Shown one piece after another: positions 8,573-16,765 of a stretch of DNA of 64,000 nt. The stretch spans positions 1 to 64,000 of the forward strand of contig CANFCK010000011.1 of the NCBI GenBank assembly GCA_947445035.1, read 5' to 3'. This stretch comes from Deltaproteobacteria bacterium. GTDB taxonomy: Bacteria > Myxococcota_A > UBA796 > SXON01. The notes under the pieces are model-generated. The model saw only the letters and a list, made by a program, of their open reading frames with translations, made no database searches and had not been told where the DNA came from. The position numbers and the translations under genes were made by a program. How positions within the stretch are numbered: position 1 is the first letter of the stretch; every line of letters starts with the position of its first letter.

Positions 8573-9516
8573 GCGGCCTCCTCTGGTTCAGCTGGCTCTT
8601 CGGGTGCGACGGCGCCGCAGCGGACACGGCCGGCCCCGTCTCCGCTGAGGCCTGCGGCGACTGGCAGAGCGTCGGGCAGCCCTTCGCGCTGAGCTACTGC
8701 GCCAGCTGTCACTCCGGCCGCCTCTCCGGAAGCGCGCGGTACGGTGCCCCCGCGGGAATCGACCTGGAGACCCTCGCCGGCATGCGCACCCACCGGGCCC
8801 GCGTCGAGGCCCGCGCCCTGTCCGCCGCGCCCGACATGCCGCCCCAGGGCGGCGTCCGCGACGACGAGCGCGAGGCGCTGCGCCGCTGGTACGCCTGCGC
8901 CGCTCCGGCCGGCGAAGATGCCGCCTTGCCGCCCGCCGAGGGGGTCTCGGGGCTTGACGGCGCCGTGGACCTGATCGCGTCGGTCATCGAGGAGGACGGC
9001 GGGCTGGTCCTGGGGATCGAGTCGACGCGGAGCGTGTGGCTCAGCCAGCGCTTCGAGGTGCACGCCTCCGGTGTGGCCAGCCTGCTCGGTTGGGCGCGCT
9101 ACGTGGACGACGAGGTGGTCGAGTCTGCGGAGTACGAGCCTGGCGTTCCGCTCTACGATCCCGACAGCACCGAGCTGACCGCGACGGTGACCACCACGTT
9201 TGTGAGCCCGACGGGGGAGGGGGAGCGCACGGACGCCTGGGTCAGCGCGCGCGCGCTGGAGGCCAACCCGGACCCACGCTTCACCGATCAGACCTCCCAG
9301 CAGGTGACCGCAGTGCGCGACGGCGAGCCCGAGTTGCACCTGTGGTTGTCCGAGGTGGACATGGTCGTCGCGCTGGCCCAGCGGGAGGAGGCGGGGGCCT
9401 GGGCGGCGGTGATCTTCCAGACGAGGGACGAGCTTCGTGGTGCGGACGAGGCGTTCCCGATCGAGGCGGGCGGCTCCTGGAAGGCGCGGGGTTTCATCAC
9501 CGCGGAGCTGCCGTGA
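8569..9516 (+). CDS. lipoprotein with cytochrome c-like CxxCH motif
   Basis: I place the start at a TTG at 8569 that overlaps the upstream TGA, with GGGGAGG just before it. This gives MSGLLWFSWLFGC, a short lipoprotein signal with Cys13. An N-terminal cytochrome-like segment follows with YCASCHSG (haem motif at 44-48) and the later MPPQGGVRDDEREALRRW, which is typical of small c-type cytochromes. Residues 125-315 form a beta-rich domain without a recognised family. It is translationally coupled to genes on both sides and probably acts with the upstream haem lipoprotein. A longer reading from 8497 exists but overlaps the preceding gene deeply and lacks the signal. Confidence 0.7.
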   Translation: MSGLLWFSWLFGCDGAAADTAGPVSAEACGDWQSVGQPFALSYCASCHSGRLSGSARYGAPAGIDLETLAGMRTHRARVEARALSAAPDMPPQGGVRDDEREALRRWYACAAPAGEDAALPPAEGVSGLDGAVDLIASVIEEDGGLVLGIESTRSVWLSQRFEVHASGVASLLGWARYVDDEVVESAEYEPGVPLYDPDSTELTATVTTTFVSPTGEGERTDAWVSARALEANPDPRFTDQTSQQVTAVRDGEPELHLWLSEVDMVVALAQREEAGAWAAVIFQTRDELRGADEAFPIEAGGSWKARGFITAELP

Positions 9517-10721
9517 GGCCCAGCCGGCGCGCGCTTTTCGGGGGGGCGCTCGCCGCGTTGGGCGCGGGGATTCTGTCGCGACGTGCACGCGCCGCGGAGG
9601 AGCGATACCTGGTGGTGTACTTCGTCAAGGGCGGCTGGGACCCGGCCTTTGTGTTCGATCCCCACTTCGGGTCGGCGGTCGTCGCCGGAGATGCCAACGC
9701 CGAGCTGGCGACGGTGGCCGGGATTCCCTTCGCGGACTCCCCCGCGCGGCCGTCGGTGCGCCGGTTCTTCGAGACCTGGGGCGCCCAGACCGCGGTCATC
9801 AACGGGCTCTACGTCGGCTCGATCTCGCATGACGCGGGCACGCGGCTGCTCTTGACCGGGGACCGCGGCGTCGCGGGAACGGACATCTGCACGCGCATCG
9901 CGGCGGGCGCGGGCGCGTCGCTCGCCTTGCCGCATGCCGTCGTCGGCGGACCGAGCTTTCCCGGTGACGATGGCGCCCTGGTCTCCTTCTTTGATGACAC
10001 CTCGCTCGCAGCGGCGCGCGGCACCCAGCCCGCCCTCCGCGACGATGCCCGCGAGGCCCGGCTTCAGGCGTGGTTGCGGACCGAAGGGGACGCGCTCCCG
10101 GCCGGCGATCCCCAGGCCGAGGCCTGGCGCGCGTCGCTGGAGAGATTGCCGTCGCTTCAGGCGTTCGCGGCCACCGCGCCGACCGACGTTGGGCTCGAGA
10201 GCGGCCGGGTGGAGCTGATCGCCTCACTTTTGGGCCAGGGCTTGTCGCGGACGGCGATCCTGACCGGGACGATCCCGCCTTTGGCCCAGTGGGACTCCCA
10301 CATCCGCAACGCCGAGTTGCAGAGCATCTGTTTCGAGAACCTCTTCGGCCGCCTGGATGAGCTGTGCGGTGTGCTCGATCGCACGGTCGGCACCGACGGG
10401 GGCCCCCTCCTGGCCCGCACGCGCATCCTCGTGGTGTCGGAGATGGGTCGGCAGCCCTCGCTCAACGCCCAGGGGGGCAAGGACCACTGGGCGACCACGT
10501 CGGCGATGCTCATCGGGGCGGAGGTGGCCGGCGGCAGGATGTACGGCGGCACTGACGACGGCCTGGTCGCCCGGGGGCTCGATCGGGTCGGGGGTGGCGC
10601 GGAGGACGGCGCTCCGGTCTTCGATCCCGGCGCGCTGGCGGCGACGCTTGCGGCGGGGTTCGATCTGGATTCAGAGGAGGTGGCTCCCGGGGCGGAGCCT
10701 CTGGCAGCGATCTGGGGGTAG
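9513..10721 (+). CDS. DUF1501 family protein with Tat-like signal
   Basis: A GTG at 9513 overlaps the upstream TGA (GTGA). The 402-residue product begins with a twin-arginine signal (PSRRALFGGALAALGAG) and continues into a sulfatase-like DUF1501 fold. Marks include YLVVYFVKGGWDPAF, VINGLYVGSISHDAG, LVSEMGRQPSLNAQ-type sequence and GGKDHW near residue 330. Members of this family are exported folded and are usually paired with DUF1588/DUF1592-type haem proteins, as here. Activity is unproven. It ends the operon and is convergent with the lamin-tail lipoprotein. Confidence 0.8.
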   Translation: MRPSRRALFGGALAALGAGILSRRARAAEERYLVVYFVKGGWDPAFVFDPHFGSAVVAGDANAELATVAGIPFADSPARPSVRRFFETWGAQTAVINGLYVGSISHDAGTRLLLTGDRGVAGTDICTRIAAGAGASLALPHAVVGGPSFPGDDGALVSFFDDTSLAAARGTQPALRDDAREARLQAWLRTEGDALPAGDPQAEAWRASLERLPSLQAFAATAPTDVGLESGRVELIASLLGQGLSRTAILTGTIPPLAQWDSHIRNAELQSICFENLFGRLDELCGVLDRTVGTDGGPLLARTRILVVSEMGRQPSLNAQGGKDHWATTSAMLIGAEVAGGRMYGGTDDGLVARGLDRVGGGAEDGAPVFDPGALAATLAAGFDLDSEEVAPGAEPLAAIWG

Positions 10722-10747
10722 GTGCCCCCGAGCGCTGAACGACGTCG

Positions 10748-11479
10748 TTAGCAGCCCGCGTTGGCCTCGCCGGGGGAAGCGCTGTCGCCGCCGGAAAGCC
10801 GCGCGGTCTGCGGACACCAGGCCCCCACTGCGTCGTTTCCGTTGGGCGTGAGCTGTCCGGGAGCCACGCCCATGCTGACCCCGGCTTTCGCGAATCCGGT
10901 GCTGTAGGCCATGCTGTCGAGCGGCGTTCCGTCGGCTGCGAGGAGGTTCACCTCATCGCCGGCGTTGGCCAAGGTGAAGCTGCCGCCGCTGGAGCCGTAC
11001 TTGTACGTGGCCGCGCAGGTGACCCCGCCGTTGGCCGCACGGGAGTCGTCGGCGCACAGCAACGCGAACGCCCCCGCGGCGAGGGTAGGCGCGCCGATGA
11101 TCGTCGTGAGGTCGAGGTTGTCGTCGCCGAGTTGCAGGCCCGTCAGGTCCAGCGCGTGGGCGCTGACGTTGGCGAGCTCCACCCACTCGCCGAGCGAGTC
11201 CGCCACCGCGGCGGGATCGCACATCACTTCGCTGAGGACGAGGTCGCCGCGGGTGGGTGTGCGTGAGCCGCTGCCGGTGTCGGTGGCGCTGTCCTCGGTG
11301 TCGGTGCCGGTGTCCACGGTGTCGGTGCGGCCGGTGTCACGAACTCCGGTGTCACGAACTCCGGTGTCACGACGGCCGGTCTCGCCAGCGCGCGTGTCCT
11401 CGGGCTCGTCGGCGGGCTCCGGGCTCAGGCCGAAGCCGCAGCCGGTGAGCAAAACCAGCGCTGACGCAGACAACCGCAT
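10748..11479 (-). CDS. lamin-tail-domain lipoprotein
   Basis: The 243-residue product starts MRLSASALVLLTGCGFG (lipobox LLTGC; ATG at 11479 preferred over 11494). A low-complexity linker rich in Arg-Asp-Thr-Gly follows, encoded by near-exact 15-base repeats. The rest is a lamin-tail (LTD) domain: GDLVLSEVMCDP, EWVELANVS, LDLTGLQLGD, FALLCADDS and a closing GGDSASPGEANAGC. LTD modules are common at the C-terminus of exported proteins; here the domain is the whole protein. It is probably a surface lipoprotein of unknown ligand. Confidence 0.75.
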   Translation of the reverse strand: MRLSASALVLLTGCGFGLSPEPADEPEDTRAGETGRRDTGVRDTGVRDTGRTDTVDTGTDTEDSATDTGSGSRTPTRGDLVLSEVMCDPAAVADSLGEWVELANVSAHALDLTGLQLGDDNLDLTTIIGAPTLAAGAFALLCADDSRAANGGVTCAATYKYGSSGGSFTLANAGDEVNLLAADGTPLDSMAYSTGFAKAGVSMGVAPGQLTPNGNDAVGAWCPQTARLSGGDSASPGEANAGC

Positions 11480-11509
11480 CCGTGGTGGTATCACGCCAAC
11501 GGGGAGGCG

Positions 11510-11932
11510 TCACTCCTCGGCGTTGCGCTGCTTGAGTCGGTCCGCACGCGACTTCTTGGCGGTCAGGCGCCGCAACTGGGAGCCCCGCGACGGGCGCGTC
11601 GGTCGTCGCCGCTTCGGCACGATGCGGGCGTTGCGGATAAAAAGCGCCAGCCGCTCTCGGGCAAGCTGCCGGTTGAGGAGTTGGCTGCGCTCGTCCGAGA
11701 CCGAGACCATCACCTCGCCCTGGAGCGTCAGCTTGGACTGGAGCCGCTCCAATAGCCAGGCGCGCGCCTCGTCGTTGAGCACGACCGACAGGCGCACGTT
11801 CCAGCGCAGCGTCACCCGGCTGTCTGTGGTGTTGACGTGCTGCCCACCGGGACCGCCGGAGCGACTGGTGGCCACCGTGAGCTCGTCGCCAGGGATGGTC
11901 AGGGTGCTGTCGACGGGGAGGGGAGCTTCCAC
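11510..11932 (-). CDS. arfB: alternative ribosome-rescue factor ArfB (YaeJ)
   Basis: This 140-residue protein has the release-factor catalytic loop SGGPGGQHVNTTDSRV at about 25-40, followed by the ArfB core (SDERSQLLNRQLARERL). It ends in a basic C-terminal tail (KRRRPTRPSRGSQ, KKSRADRLKQRN) of the kind that enters the empty mRNA channel. Length matches ArfB and is far shorter than RF1/RF2. It hydrolyses peptidyl-tRNA on stalled ribosomes without needing a stop codon. It is divergent from the receiver-domain gene, 31 bases away. Confidence 0.93.
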   Translation of the reverse strand: MEAPLPVDSTLTIPGDELTVATSRSGGPGGQHVNTTDSRVTLRWNVRLSVVLNDEARAWLLERLQSKLTLQGEVMVSVSDERSQLLNRQLARERLALFIRNARIVPKRRRPTRPSRGSQLRRLTAKKSRADRLKQRNAEE

Positions 11933-11963
11933 GGCCGGGGGCTAATCCGTTACTCTCCGAGCG

Positions 11964-12422
11964 ATGCTCCCCCGCGTGCTCATCGTCGAAGACGGGTTCG
12001 AGTATCGCGACACCTTTTCACGCTTTGCCGGGGGCAGCTTCCACTTCGTCCGCGCGGGCGACGGGGCGGAGGCGCTGTCCGTCGCCGCCACCGAAACGTT
12101 CGACGTGCTTTTCCTCGACATGCGCTTCGACCGGATCGAAGCTGGGCGCCTTTTCGGCGATCTCGCCGAGACGGCGGAGCGCTTCAACGGCGACCCGGTG
12201 CGCGCCACGCGCTTCCTCGAGGAGAACCAGGGCGTCTACATCCTGGCCGCGCTCCGCGCGGCTGGTGTCGCGACACCAGCAGTCTTCAGCCACGATTTCT
12301 CCGGCGAGCCGCGGCGATGGGCGGCGCTGGAGCGGAAGTATGGGCCCGTCGCCTGGCTGGGCGACAACGCCAGCCCGGCCGAGGTCAAGGCGCTGCTCAC
12401 CCACTGCGCGGGGATGCCTTGA
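11964..12422 (+). CDS. atypical stand-alone response-regulator receiver protein
   Basis: A 152-residue single domain starts LPRVLIVEDGFEYRDTF (acidic pair E9-D10) and has the phospho-acceptor motif DVLFLDMRFD (D52). A long insertion follows (about residues 60-95) before VYILAALRAAGVATPAVFSHDF. The conserved Lys near the end of the fold is not evident: the matching position reads AWLGDNAS. It may therefore be phosphorylated abnormally or serve as a binding platform. No output domain and no neighbouring kinase are seen. Confidence 0.65.
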   Translation: MLPRVLIVEDGFEYRDTFSRFAGGSFHFVRAGDGAEALSVAATETFDVLFLDMRFDRIEAGRLFGDLAETAERFNGDPVRATRFLEENQGVYILAALRAAGVATPAVFSHDFSGEPRRWAALERKYGPVAWLGDNASPAEVKALLTHCAGMP

Positions 12423-12464
12423 GGCCGGGCTGGGGTTAGCTCGGCCGCCTCGGAGAGCCCCCAC

Positions 12465-13736
12465 ATGTCCAGCGCCACCCACCCCCGTCGTGTCTTTGTC
12501 CTCGGCGGTGCCAACACAGCGTTCATCGGCAAGGGCCACCCCGACTTCATCTGGAAGAACCACGCCGACTTCGGCAAGCGGGAAAATCCGACCATGGAAG
12601 AGCATCTGGCCACCGCTGTGGCCGACGCGTTCACCACCACGGGCGTGGATCCCGAGCTTGTCGACAAGGGCTACATCGGCAACTTCGTGGGCGAGCTTTT
12701 CTGTCAGCAGGGCCACCTGGGCGCCGCGCTGGCGGGCTGCCACCCCGGTCTCGCCGGCAAGGCGATGACGCGGGTCGAAGCGGCCTGTGCATCCGGCGGG
12801 CTCGCGCTCGCCAGCGCCATCGACGCCATACGCGCCGGGAACGACACCGTCCTGGTCGCGGGGGTCGAGGTCCAGACCACCGTCAGCGCCCGGGAAGGCG
12901 CCGACTACCTGGCCCGCGCCAGCCACTACCGTCGCCAGCGCAGCATCGACGAGTTCACCTTTCCGGCGCTCTTCGGTCGCCGCACCAAGGCCTACCGGGA
13001 GCGGTACGGCGTGACCGAGGAAGACATTGGTCGCTGTGCGGTCAAGGCGTATGCCAACGCCAACAAGAACCCGCTCGCGCACATGAAGGCGCGCAAGATG
13101 GACCTTGCGACGGCGTCCGCTGCGGGTGACCGGAATCCCTGCTTCCTGCAGCATCCGGAGTACGCGCCGTTCATCAAGATGAGCGACTGCTCTCAGGTCA
13201 GCGACGGCGCTTCTGCCTGCCTCGTGGTCAGCGAGGAGGGCCTGCGTGCCGCCGGAAAGACGCCGGCCGATGCCATCGAGATCGTCGGCTACGGGCACAG
13301 CACGGCGTCGTTGTACGAGGATGGTGACCTCACCCAGCTGTGGACCACCAAGGCCGCGGCGGACAAGGCGTATCGGGCGGCTGGCATCGCCCCGGGGGAG
13401 GTGCAGGTGGCCGAGGTGCACGACTGCTTCACCGTGACCGAGCTTTTGATGCTTGAGGCGGTGGGTTTTGCGGCTCCTGGCGAGGGTGCGGCGCTCGTCC
13501 GCGACGGCGTCACCAACATCGACGGTGCCCTCCCGGTCAACACCGGCGGCGGGCTCGTTGGCTTCGGCCACCCCGTCGGCGCGACCGGCGTGAAGCAGGC
13601 GGTGGAGATCTGGAAGCAGATGAAGGGCCACTCTGGCGGCTACCAGATGCCCAAGGCGCCCCAGATCGGGCTCACCGCGAACATGGGCGGGGACGACCGC
13701 ACCGTGATGGTGACGCTGTACCGGAACGCGGGGTAG
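12465..13736 (+). CDS. thiolase / acetyl-CoA acetyltransferase, SCP2-type
   Basis: The 423-residue protein has the acyl-accepting Cys in VEAACASGGLAL (about residue 108), the second motif QVAEVHDCFTVTE and the C-terminal GGLVGFGHPVGATG with the catalytic His. These are hallmarks of the SCP-x/SCP2-like and archaeal-type thiolases, which lack the second C-terminal Cys of classical thiolases. It likely condenses or cleaves acyl-CoA; substrate unknown. Neighbours do not form an obvious beta-oxidation operon. The ATG follows a GGAG-containing leader (CCTCGGAGAGCCCCCAC). Confidence 0.88.
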   Translation: MSSATHPRRVFVLGGANTAFIGKGHPDFIWKNHADFGKRENPTMEEHLATAVADAFTTTGVDPELVDKGYIGNFVGELFCQQGHLGAALAGCHPGLAGKAMTRVEAACASGGLALASAIDAIRAGNDTVLVAGVEVQTTVSAREGADYLARASHYRRQRSIDEFTFPALFGRRTKAYRERYGVTEEDIGRCAVKAYANANKNPLAHMKARKMDLATASAAGDRNPCFLQHPEYAPFIKMSDCSQVSDGASACLVVSEEGLRAAGKTPADAIEIVGYGHSTASLYEDGDLTQLWTTKAAADKAYRAAGIAPGEVQVAEVHDCFTVTELLMLEAVGFAAPGEGAALVRDGVTNIDGALPVNTGGGLVGFGHPVGATGVKQAVEIWKQMKGHSGGYQMPKAPQIGLTANMGGDDRTVMVTLYRNAG

Positions 13737-13760
13737 CCGCTGGACCGGCGCGTCGGCCTC

Positions 13761-14294
13761 GTGCTGGTGGTCGGCGTCGCCTGCGTTGTAGGCGTCGCGG
13801 CTTGGCGGTTGACCTCGCCTGCGCCGCCGCCGCCACCGATTCCGAAGGTGGCCAGGGCCCCGAAGGCGGCCGTGCCGCCCGTCAACGCGTCGCGCCCCCG
13901 TCCGGCCGACGTCGTCGATGTGCCTGGAGCGCGGCCGATTCCAGCCCTTGTCGTGTCAGGTCCGCAGCCGGGCGACGAGCCCGCGCTCCGGGCGCGGCTC
14001 GAAGTGCAGGCGAAGCTGGCGCTCCCGTACTGGGCGCGCATCGCCCCCAAGGTGCAGGACCCGGCGCTCCGCACGCGCACCACCCAGATGTTCACGCGCC
14101 TTGGCGAGCTGGGCGAGCCAGCGTCCGACCTCGCTCGGGCCCAATACGACCTGACCCAGGAGCTCATCACCGCCGGAGGTTTTGATCACAAGTCCCAGGT
14201 GTGGGTCGACTACCTCAACAGCACCTCCGCGTCCGTGCTCCAGAGCGGCGACCCTGCCGAGGTGATCACGCCGGAGGAAGCGGCCCGGCGGTGA
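13761..14294 (+). CDS. hypothetical protein with an N-terminal membrane anchor
   Basis: A single hydrophobic segment (LVLVVGVACVVGVAAW) is followed by a Pro-rich stretch (PAPPPPPIP) and a soluble helical domain of about 120 residues. The upstream stop of the thiolase is in the same frame, so the start is either this GTG or a CTG at 13740, which would add a positively charged DRRVG before the helix. No family recognised. It lies between the thiolase and the caspase-like gene, on the same strand with short gaps, so co-transcription is likely. Confidence 0.6.
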   Translation: MLVVGVACVVGVAAWRLTSPAPPPPPIPKVARAPKAAVPPVNASRPRPADVVDVPGARPIPALVVSGPQPGDEPALRARLEVQAKLALPYWARIAPKVQDPALRTRTTQMFTRLGELGEPASDLARAQYDLTQELITAGGFDHKSQVWVDYLNSTSASVLQSGDPAEVITPEEAARR

Positions 14295-14311
14295 AGTGTT
14301 AGTCCAAAACC

Positions 14312-15406
14312 ATGCGCTGGCTCCTTCGCTCCGTTGTCGCCCTGTCGGTTTTCTTCGCGCTTTCCATCGGCAGCGCTGCACGCGCAGGGGTAGCGGGCCC
14401 ATCCAAGGGTCGTCGCATCGCGATCGTGGTGGGGGTCTCAAGCTACGACAAGCTCGCGCCGGAGCTCCAGTTGGACACGCCTCGCGCCGAAGCGGCCCGG
14501 GTCGCCGCGGCGTTGGAGCAGGCCGCCGGCTTCGATGAAGTGCGGCTTCTGACCGACGCCAGCGCCACGCTCGGCAACATCACCGCGGTCATGCAAGAAG
14601 AACTGAGCAAGTCCGTCGTCTACAAGGACCTTTTCCTGTTCTACTTCGTCGGCCACGGCGTCGGCGGTGACTACGGCGACCCCCGACTGTTGTTCTACGA
14701 CGCGGACCCCGAAGCGCTGGAGACCACGACGTTCGCCGTCAAGGAGCTCGCCGCCAACATGCAGAAGTGGGTGCCGGCCAGCCGGTACGTCATCGTGACC
14801 GATGCTGCGCACGACCTGTCGATCAACGGGTTGGTGACGCTTGGACCGACGGGCAACGACTGGCCCGTCATCGGACAGCAGAGCTTCATCATCTCCAGCG
14901 CCGGGCCTCGGCAGGCGGCGCAGGCAGGGGTCTTTTCAAAGTCGTTCATCGAGGGGCTCACCGGTCAGGCCGACACCAGCGGGGACGGTGTCATCACCGG
15001 CTCGGAGCTCAACACCTTCCTGATCCTCGCGGTCCCCAACGCGACGGCTGGACGACAGTTGCCCACGGTCCAGAGCAAGTACGATCCCGGCATCGAGATC
15101 GCCGATCGTCGTAAGCAAATCGACGCCGCCACCGCGGTAAGCGCGTCGCTGCCGACGCACCGGGTGGACAAGGCCAAGTTCGTGCTCCCCGCCGGCACCG
15201 CGCAGAAGGTGCAGTGCCGAGAGACCGAGGCGCGCGCGTGCGACCCGAGCTGCTACCTGTTCGATGTGCTTGCCGGGCCCTGCACCGTCTGGGCCTCGGT
15301 CGATGGCAAGGAGTACACCAACACGGTCGAGGTCGTGTCGCGCGGGTTGTACGCCTGTGGCGTGACCGACGACAAGCTCCGCTGCACCCGGCCGGCGATT
15401 CAGTAG
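14312..15406 (+). CDS. exported caspase-fold protein (peptidase C14-like) lacking the catalytic Cys
   Basis: A cleavable signal peptide (VVALSVFFALSIGSAARA) precedes a metacaspase-like domain beginning GRRIAIVVGVSSYDKLAP. The catalytic His is present in FYFVGHGVGGD (H115). The segment that should read DxCH reads VTDAAHDLS, so Cys is replaced by Ala at 166 and the protein is probably not a protease. An EF-hand-like Ca2+ loop, DTSGDGVITGSE, lies at 221-232, where metacaspases often carry one. A Cys-rich C-terminal domain (about 275-364) is of unknown type. It may act as a periplasmic binding or regulatory pseudoenzyme. Confidence 0.8.
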   Translation: MRWLLRSVVALSVFFALSIGSAARAGVAGPSKGRRIAIVVGVSSYDKLAPELQLDTPRAEAARVAAALEQAAGFDEVRLLTDASATLGNITAVMQEELSKSVVYKDLFLFYFVGHGVGGDYGDPRLLFYDADPEALETTTFAVKELAANMQKWVPASRYVIVTDAAHDLSINGLVTLGPTGNDWPVIGQQSFIISSAGPRQAAQAGVFSKSFIEGLTGQADTSGDGVITGSELNTFLILAVPNATAGRQLPTVQSKYDPGIEIADRRKQIDAATAVSASLPTHRVDKAKFVLPAGTAQKVQCRETEARACDPSCYLFDVLAGPCTVWASVDGKEYTNTVEVVSRGLYACGVTDDKLRCTRPAIQ

Positions 15407-15409
15407 CCA

Positions 15410-16702
15410 TTACAGCCCTTCCATCCCGGGCAGCGCTTCGATGCGCTCCGTGAACCCGAAGATGGTGCCCAGGTTGGCCGAAAGTGAGGCGCGGGCCACA
15501 TCGTCGGGGCCCACGTCGTCGATGACGCCCGACGCGCTCCACGTGATGAGCGTGCTACCGTCGAGGCCGCGGTCGACGTCACCCAGCGCGAAGCTGTAGA
15601 CCGGAGGCTCGTGCTGCCAGCTCCACCGATGGGTGGCCGTGCCAGCTTCGTCGTCAAGCGCCAACTCGACCGCGCGCGAGCCCACGTCGACGTTGCGATT
15701 GTCGTGGATGAGGATGCCGCTTTCGACCAGCTGGAAGTTGTGGTTGCGCTCCAGGCCGTCACGCTCATCGGGGAACTCGTAGTCGGACTCGGGGCCACCG
15801 ATCTGCCGCACCACCGTTCCCGAAACCGGATCGAGCTCGACGATCGCCGCGAATCCGCGCGATCCGAGGTAGTAGTGACCGGTCTGGTCGTCGAAGTCCA
15901 GGGCGTTGAGCCCCGTCCAGTAGCCCTGGCTATCGACGCGACCGACCGTTTCAGGATCCCACGTGTCGTACGTCGTCCACAGCTCGGCCGGCGCACCCGA
16001 GTCATTGTTCATCAGGCGATTGCCCCAGACCGGGTTTCCGTTGGCGAGGAAGCGACGGTCGAACTCGATCCACGAGAGGGATCCATCGGCGGCTACGCGC
16101 AGGTCGTGGGAGAACGCTGGCGCCTCAATGATCTCAAGCGGGGCGCCCAGCCAATCCACGCTGGACAGCCCGCCGTCGTCGGTAGCCTCGGAATCGGCGT
16201 AGCCGTACCACACCCCCCTTCCGTCGGCTCGCAAGCGCGCTCGGCTGACCCGCACGGCCTCGGTGGCGAAGTGCCACCACACGACCCGGCCGTGCCGGTC
16301 GATCAAAAGCGGCCCGGTGTCGGTACCGATGATCGACGTCAAAAGCCACCCGTTCCATCCGGGTTCTCCCTCGACCGAGATCTCTGGCACGTCGACGGGG
16401 AGCGGGGACGTAGAAAACACCGTCGGTTCCGAGCGCGTTCCATCTTCCAGTTCGGCCACGGCTTCATAGGCGGTGTCGGCGTGCATGCCGAGCAGCGTCG
16501 CGACGTGCGCCAGTTCAGGAGCCTGCCAGTCGCTCGCCAGCCGGTCGGTCCCGCCCTGACGCACGACGATGCGGCTTGCCTGGTCCGAGCCATCCGACCA
16601 CGCGGCGGTAGCCACCGTTCCGACCGTGGGGGAGACGGTGATGCTGGGCGGGCTCGGCGCGGCGCAGGCGGCGAGGGCCAGGGGGAGGGCGAGCACGCGC
16701 AT
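15410..16702 (-). CDS. arylsulfotransferase (ASST)-like lipoprotein
   Basis: The 430-residue product starts MRVLALPLALAACAAP (lipobox ALAAC). A fibronectin-like strand region follows to about residue 130, then a beta-propeller of the arylsulfotransferase family. Family-like segments are PLLIDRHGRVVWWHF, AFSHDLRVAADGSLSWIEFD, GLNALDFDD and GLERNHNFQLVESGILIHDN. ASST enzymes transfer sulfate between phenols using a catalytic His; conservation of that His cannot be judged here by eye. Long upstream extension of the frame is the antisense of the next gene and was rejected. It is divergent from the PEP-synthase-like gene, with 63 bases between starts. Confidence 0.75.
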   Translation of the reverse strand: MRVLALPLALAACAAPSPPSITVSPTVGTVATAAWSDGSDQASRIVVRQGGTDRLASDWQAPELAHVATLLGMHADTAYEAVAELEDGTRSEPTVFSTSPLPVDVPEISVEGEPGWNGWLLTSIIGTDTGPLLIDRHGRVVWWHFATEAVRVSRARLRADGRGVWYGYADSEATDDGGLSSVDWLGAPLEIIEAPAFSHDLRVAADGSLSWIEFDRRFLANGNPVWGNRLMNNDSGAPAELWTTYDTWDPETVGRVDSQGYWTGLNALDFDDQTGHYYLGSRGFAAIVELDPVSGTVVRQIGGPESDYEFPDERDGLERNHNFQLVESGILIHDNRNVDVGSRAVELALDDEAGTATHRWSWQHEPPVYSFALGDVDRGLDGSTLITWSASGVIDDVGPDDVARASLSANLGTIFGFTERIEALPGMEGL

Positions 16703-16753
16703 CCAGCCGCGCCTAACCAAAAAACCCGAACCCGGTGCGCCCTCAGGTTGAGC

Positions 16754-16759
16754 TATGGT
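16754..16759 (+). promoter_or_regulatory. candidate -10 box (TATGGT) six bases before ATG
   Basis: TATGGT lies exactly six bases upstream of the ATG at 16766, so transcription would begin at or beside the start codon. The same geometry is seen at 30688-30693 and 57220-57225. A leaderless transcript is inferred. Confidence 0.3.
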
Positions 16760-16765
16760 GCCCGT

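Noticed and set aside
10364..10851. Overlapping plus-strand frames inside the DUF1501 gene
   Set aside because: Arg/Ser/Pro-rich translations are the usual out-of-frame products of GC-rich genes.
15611..16765. N-terminal extension of the PEP-synthase-like frame
   Set aside because: It is antisense to the arylsulfotransferase-like gene; the lipoprotein signal at 16766 is the natural start.
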